Source: Candidatus Nitrosotenuis chungbukensis
GTDB taxonomy: Archaea > Thermoproteota > Nitrososphaeria > Nitrososphaerales > Nitrosopumilaceae
Assembly (NCBI RefSeq): GCF_000685395.1
Contig: NZ_AVSQ01000012.1
Coordinates: forward strand, 1 to 64,000
DNA: 64,000 bases
Reading direction: 5' to 3'
In this document: positions 62,075 through 64,000 of the stretch, piece by piece
How positions within the stretch are numbered: the first letter of the stretch is position 1
Layout of the letters: each line of letters begins with the position of its first letter
Notes under the pieces: model-generated
The model's database searches: none
Seen by the model: the letters and a program-made list of their open reading frames with translations, nothing else
What the model was told of the DNA's origin: nothing
Program-made: the position numbers and the translations under genes

Positions 62075-62452
62075 ATGAAAGCAAAATACGCACTAGAACA
62101 GTCAGCCCTTGAGCAAAAATGCGATACACTGCTCAAAGAAAATGAAATTCGCTTCGTGGGACTGATCAATTCCATGGGACGACTTGTGGCAGGCGGATTC
62201 AAGTCTTGTATAGACTCTCCAGAAGACGAAGCAGAACGACAAAAAATGTACATGGAGCTCGTTTTGAGGGTTTCAATGAGAAAAGATTTTGATTATTGTC
62301 TTGGTGAAGTCAAATATTCTGCATCGCGGAGGGAAAAAGCAGTTATGATGAGCTTTCCAATTGATTCGTTTGTGATGCTGATTTCGGCCGAACCAAATGT
62401 CGATATTGACAAAACAGCCGGCAAAATAATCAAAACAATTGAGCTAAACTAG
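62075..62452 (+). CDS. DUF6659-like small protein, second copy
   Basis: 125 aa. A long N-terminal helix (M-K-A-K-Y-A-L-E-Q-S), I-R-F-V-G-L-I-N-S-M-G-R-L-V-A-G-G, a helix M-Y-M-E-L-V-L-R-V and a sheet with V-M-L-I-S-A-E. Same fold type as 61364-61726 but clearly diverged. Convergent 4-bp overlap with the permease gene. Confidence 0.75.
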   Translation: MKAKYALEQSALEQKCDTLLKENEIRFVGLINSMGRLVAGGFKSCIDSPEDEAERQKMYMELVLRVSMRKDFDYCLGEVKYSASRREKAVMMSFPIDSFVMLISAEPNVDIDKTAGKIIKTIELN

Positions 62453-63747
62453 TTTTTCAAATTAGATTTTTTTGATAAACGGTTATACAAAAAGTAAAAC
62501 AGCATACCTGACACAATAACGCCAATTCCCATCGATATGACATATAGATTTAGCTGAATTAATCCTAAAATTGGCGTGACGATTCCAAGCGCTGCAAGAA
62601 CTGGAAATTTTTTTACGTTTAACGGTGATTTGAATGGTCTTTCATAACCTGGCTCTTTGTAGCGCAGCCAAATCAGCGATGAATTCACTAAAATGAAAAC
62701 CATGATTATTGTAAATACTGAGATATTTGCAATTGTTATGATGTCCCCTGCAAACACAAATACTATTGACAAAAACCCGATGACTATTACTGCAAGCCAT
62801 GGCGTATTTCGTTGTCTGTGTACAACACCAAAAATTGCAGGAAGTGCACTATCTTTCGATATGCCGTAAAGAATTCTTGATCCTGATACTAGCATGATGA
62901 GGACAGTGTTTGTAGTCGCAAATAACGCAATAAATGAAAGAATAATTTGTGCCTGTGGACCTAGCGCTTTTTTTACGACGTCTGCAAGCGGAGCAATAGA
63001 AGAATCTAACTCTTGCCAACTAAGAACACGAATTGTAGATACTGAAACCAAAACATAGACTATCGCAGTAATTGATATTGAAAGAATGATTGCCCTTGGG
63101 AGCACCTTTTTTGGATTACGTATCTCTTCTGCAATATTTGCAATATTTTCAAATCCAATATATGCAAAAAACACTAATGTGAATGCAGAAAATATGCCGT
63201 CTAAACCATGAGGTGTATCAAAATAATCAATCTGCGCATTACCAAATAACGCAAATCCAATCCAGATGACAAGTGTAAGGCCTGCCGCTTCTATTATGGT
63301 AAAAATCACGTTCATCGAAGATGATTCTCTTATTCCAAAAAAATTAACAAATGATAACACGATAATTATCAATATTGCTGAAATCAAAACTGGTGCGCCA
63401 AACAAGTCTGCAAAATATCCACCAAAACCCAATGCAATAGTTGATGCTGAAATTATTGCAACAAATAACGTGAGCCAGCCAACGATAAATGCCACAAAAT
63501 TATTTTTAAATGCGTTTTTTACAAAAGAATATTCCGCAGCAGCTTTTGGATACATTGAGGAAAGCTCCGCATAGCTTAACCCTGTAAACACTGCAGCCAG
63601 TGCAGCCAAAACGAACGAAATCCATAACGAGTTTCCAGCCATTCCAGCTGCGTCTCCAATGAGTGCATAAATTCCAGCGCCAAGTATGAGACCTACCCCA
63701 TACATCGTGGTCTGAAAAAGGCCAAGATGCCGCTTAAGCTCTGCCAT
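62449..63747 (-). CDS. APC-family amino acid permease
   Basis: 432 aa, about 12 TM helices. TM1 region G-L-I-L-G-A-G-I-Y-A-L-I-G and TM6 region F-F-A-Y-I-G-F-E-N-I carry the unwound substrate-site motifs of the APC superfamily. Probably amino acid/polyamine uptake; substrate unknown. Monocistronic. Confidence 0.93.
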   Translation of the reverse strand: MAELKRHLGLFQTTMYGVGLILGAGIYALIGDAAGMAGNSLWISFVLAALAAVFTGLSYAELSSMYPKAAAEYSFVKNAFKNNFVAFIVGWLTLFVAIISASTIALGFGGYFADLFGAPVLISAILIIIVLSFVNFFGIRESSSMNVIFTIIEAAGLTLVIWIGFALFGNAQIDYFDTPHGLDGIFSAFTLVFFAYIGFENIANIAEEIRNPKKVLPRAIILSISITAIVYVLVSVSTIRVLSWQELDSSIAPLADVVKKALGPQAQIILSFIALFATTNTVLIMLVSGSRILYGISKDSALPAIFGVVHRQRNTPWLAVIVIGFLSIVFVFAGDIITIANISVFTIIMVFILVNSSLIWLRYKEPGYERPFKSPLNVKKFPVLAALGIVTPILGLIQLNLYVISMGIGVIVSGMLFYFLYNRLSKKSNLKN

Positions 63748-64000
63748 GGTTTTTTGCTGTTTGATAATTATTTTATCTCTTTAATGAGATTCAAAGATGA
63801 TAACTGGATTCATGCCTAATTTTCAGGACTGATAATCATAATTTTCGTTAAATACTGATAATATGATAATATGGCTAAATTGGAAGGAGTGGCCTGATTC
63901 TGTTTCCCCCAACTAATCCTTGACACTCTCTTCCAGTTTTTAATAACATGGTTTCAATTATGAAAATTGTATTCTCTATACATATAGAATAAAGCAAAAT
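63748..64000. other. AT-rich right edge, no gene seen
   Basis: Contains the permease promoter region and AT-rich sequence; the longest open frames are under 30 codons on either strand. A following gene may start beyond the edge. Confidence 0.5.

Noticed and set aside
1-64000. Insertion sequence or prophage
   Set aside because: No transposase, integrase, terminal inverted repeats or att-like duplication at the tRNA was found.

Overview
The window is archaeal and almost certainly from a motile ammonia-oxidising thaumarchaeon (Nitrososphaerota, Nitrosopumilales-like). Evidence seen directly: archaellum genes (arlG-F-H-I-J), archaeal information-processing genes (TFE, S19e, PDCD5 homologue, NAC, RNase P Rpp21, Nep1, aTrm56), many TTG/GTG starts, TATA-type promoters, PEFG-CTERM surface proteins, a plastocyanin-like copper protein, W-W-A-E-G wall repeats and two small proteins resembling the thaumarchaeal DUF6659 family. 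No ammonia monooxygenase, rRNA, CRISPR or mobile element is visible. The genus cannot be fixed from this sequence alone.

Layout. 1-6.4 kb: archaellum motor genes, led by a two-TM coiled-coil protein where euryarchaea would have arlC/D/E. 6.4-14.05 kb: a full chemotaxis set (two cheW, cheB, cheA, two cheC-type phosphatases, cheD, cheR, cheY) plus an uncharacterised small helical protein. 14-18.5 kb: a NikR-like regulator facing a zinc/manganese ABC transporter. 18.5-28 kb: a repetitive coiled-coil protein, a CopC-CopD-propeller fusion, a plastocyanin-like protein and other exported proteins. 28-32.2 kb: rhomboid, 4-OT-like tautomerase, nitrilase, topoisomerase-type zinc finger, thiolase plus DUF35. 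32.2-37.2 kb: an HTH/ATP-cone/NrdD-like protein beside class II ribonucleotide reductase. 37.2-43.7 kb: glycosidase-like lipid-tethered or exported protein, Nep1, tRNA-Gly, Sua5, Rpp21, S19e, PDCD5, MDR oxidoreductase, CitE-like lyase, UV-endonuclease-like protein. 43.9-46.1 kb: a stand-alone chemoreceptor. 46-52 kb: proline dehydrogenase, nitroreductase and a riboflavin operon. 52-55.3 kb: TFE, aTrm56, HflX and a PhoU-like regulator. 55.3-64 kb: orphan histidine kinase, PUA protein, NAC, RuvC-like protein, UbiD-family decarboxylase, DUF6659-like proteins and an APC permease.

How it fits together. The chemoreceptor, CheA/CheW and the adaptation enzymes (CheR, CheB, CheD) would set CheY phosphorylation. 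The most striking observation is that the archaellum-linked protein (64-1383) and the tail of one CheC phosphatase carry peptides of the form S-E-L-D-A-L-L-x-G, closely like the FliM/FliY N-terminal peptide that binds phospho-CheY in bacteria. This suggests a direct CheY docking route to the archaellum. A second strong signal is an 18-bp element (TGAT-nnn-ATCA-AACAnAC) 6-7 bp before TA-rich boxes in front of four chemotaxis units, including the receptor 30 kb away. Two further candidates are a probably non-catalytic NrdD-like regulator of ribonucleotide reductase, and an amidohydrolase lying exactly where the riboflavin-pathway deformylase (ArfB) step is needed.
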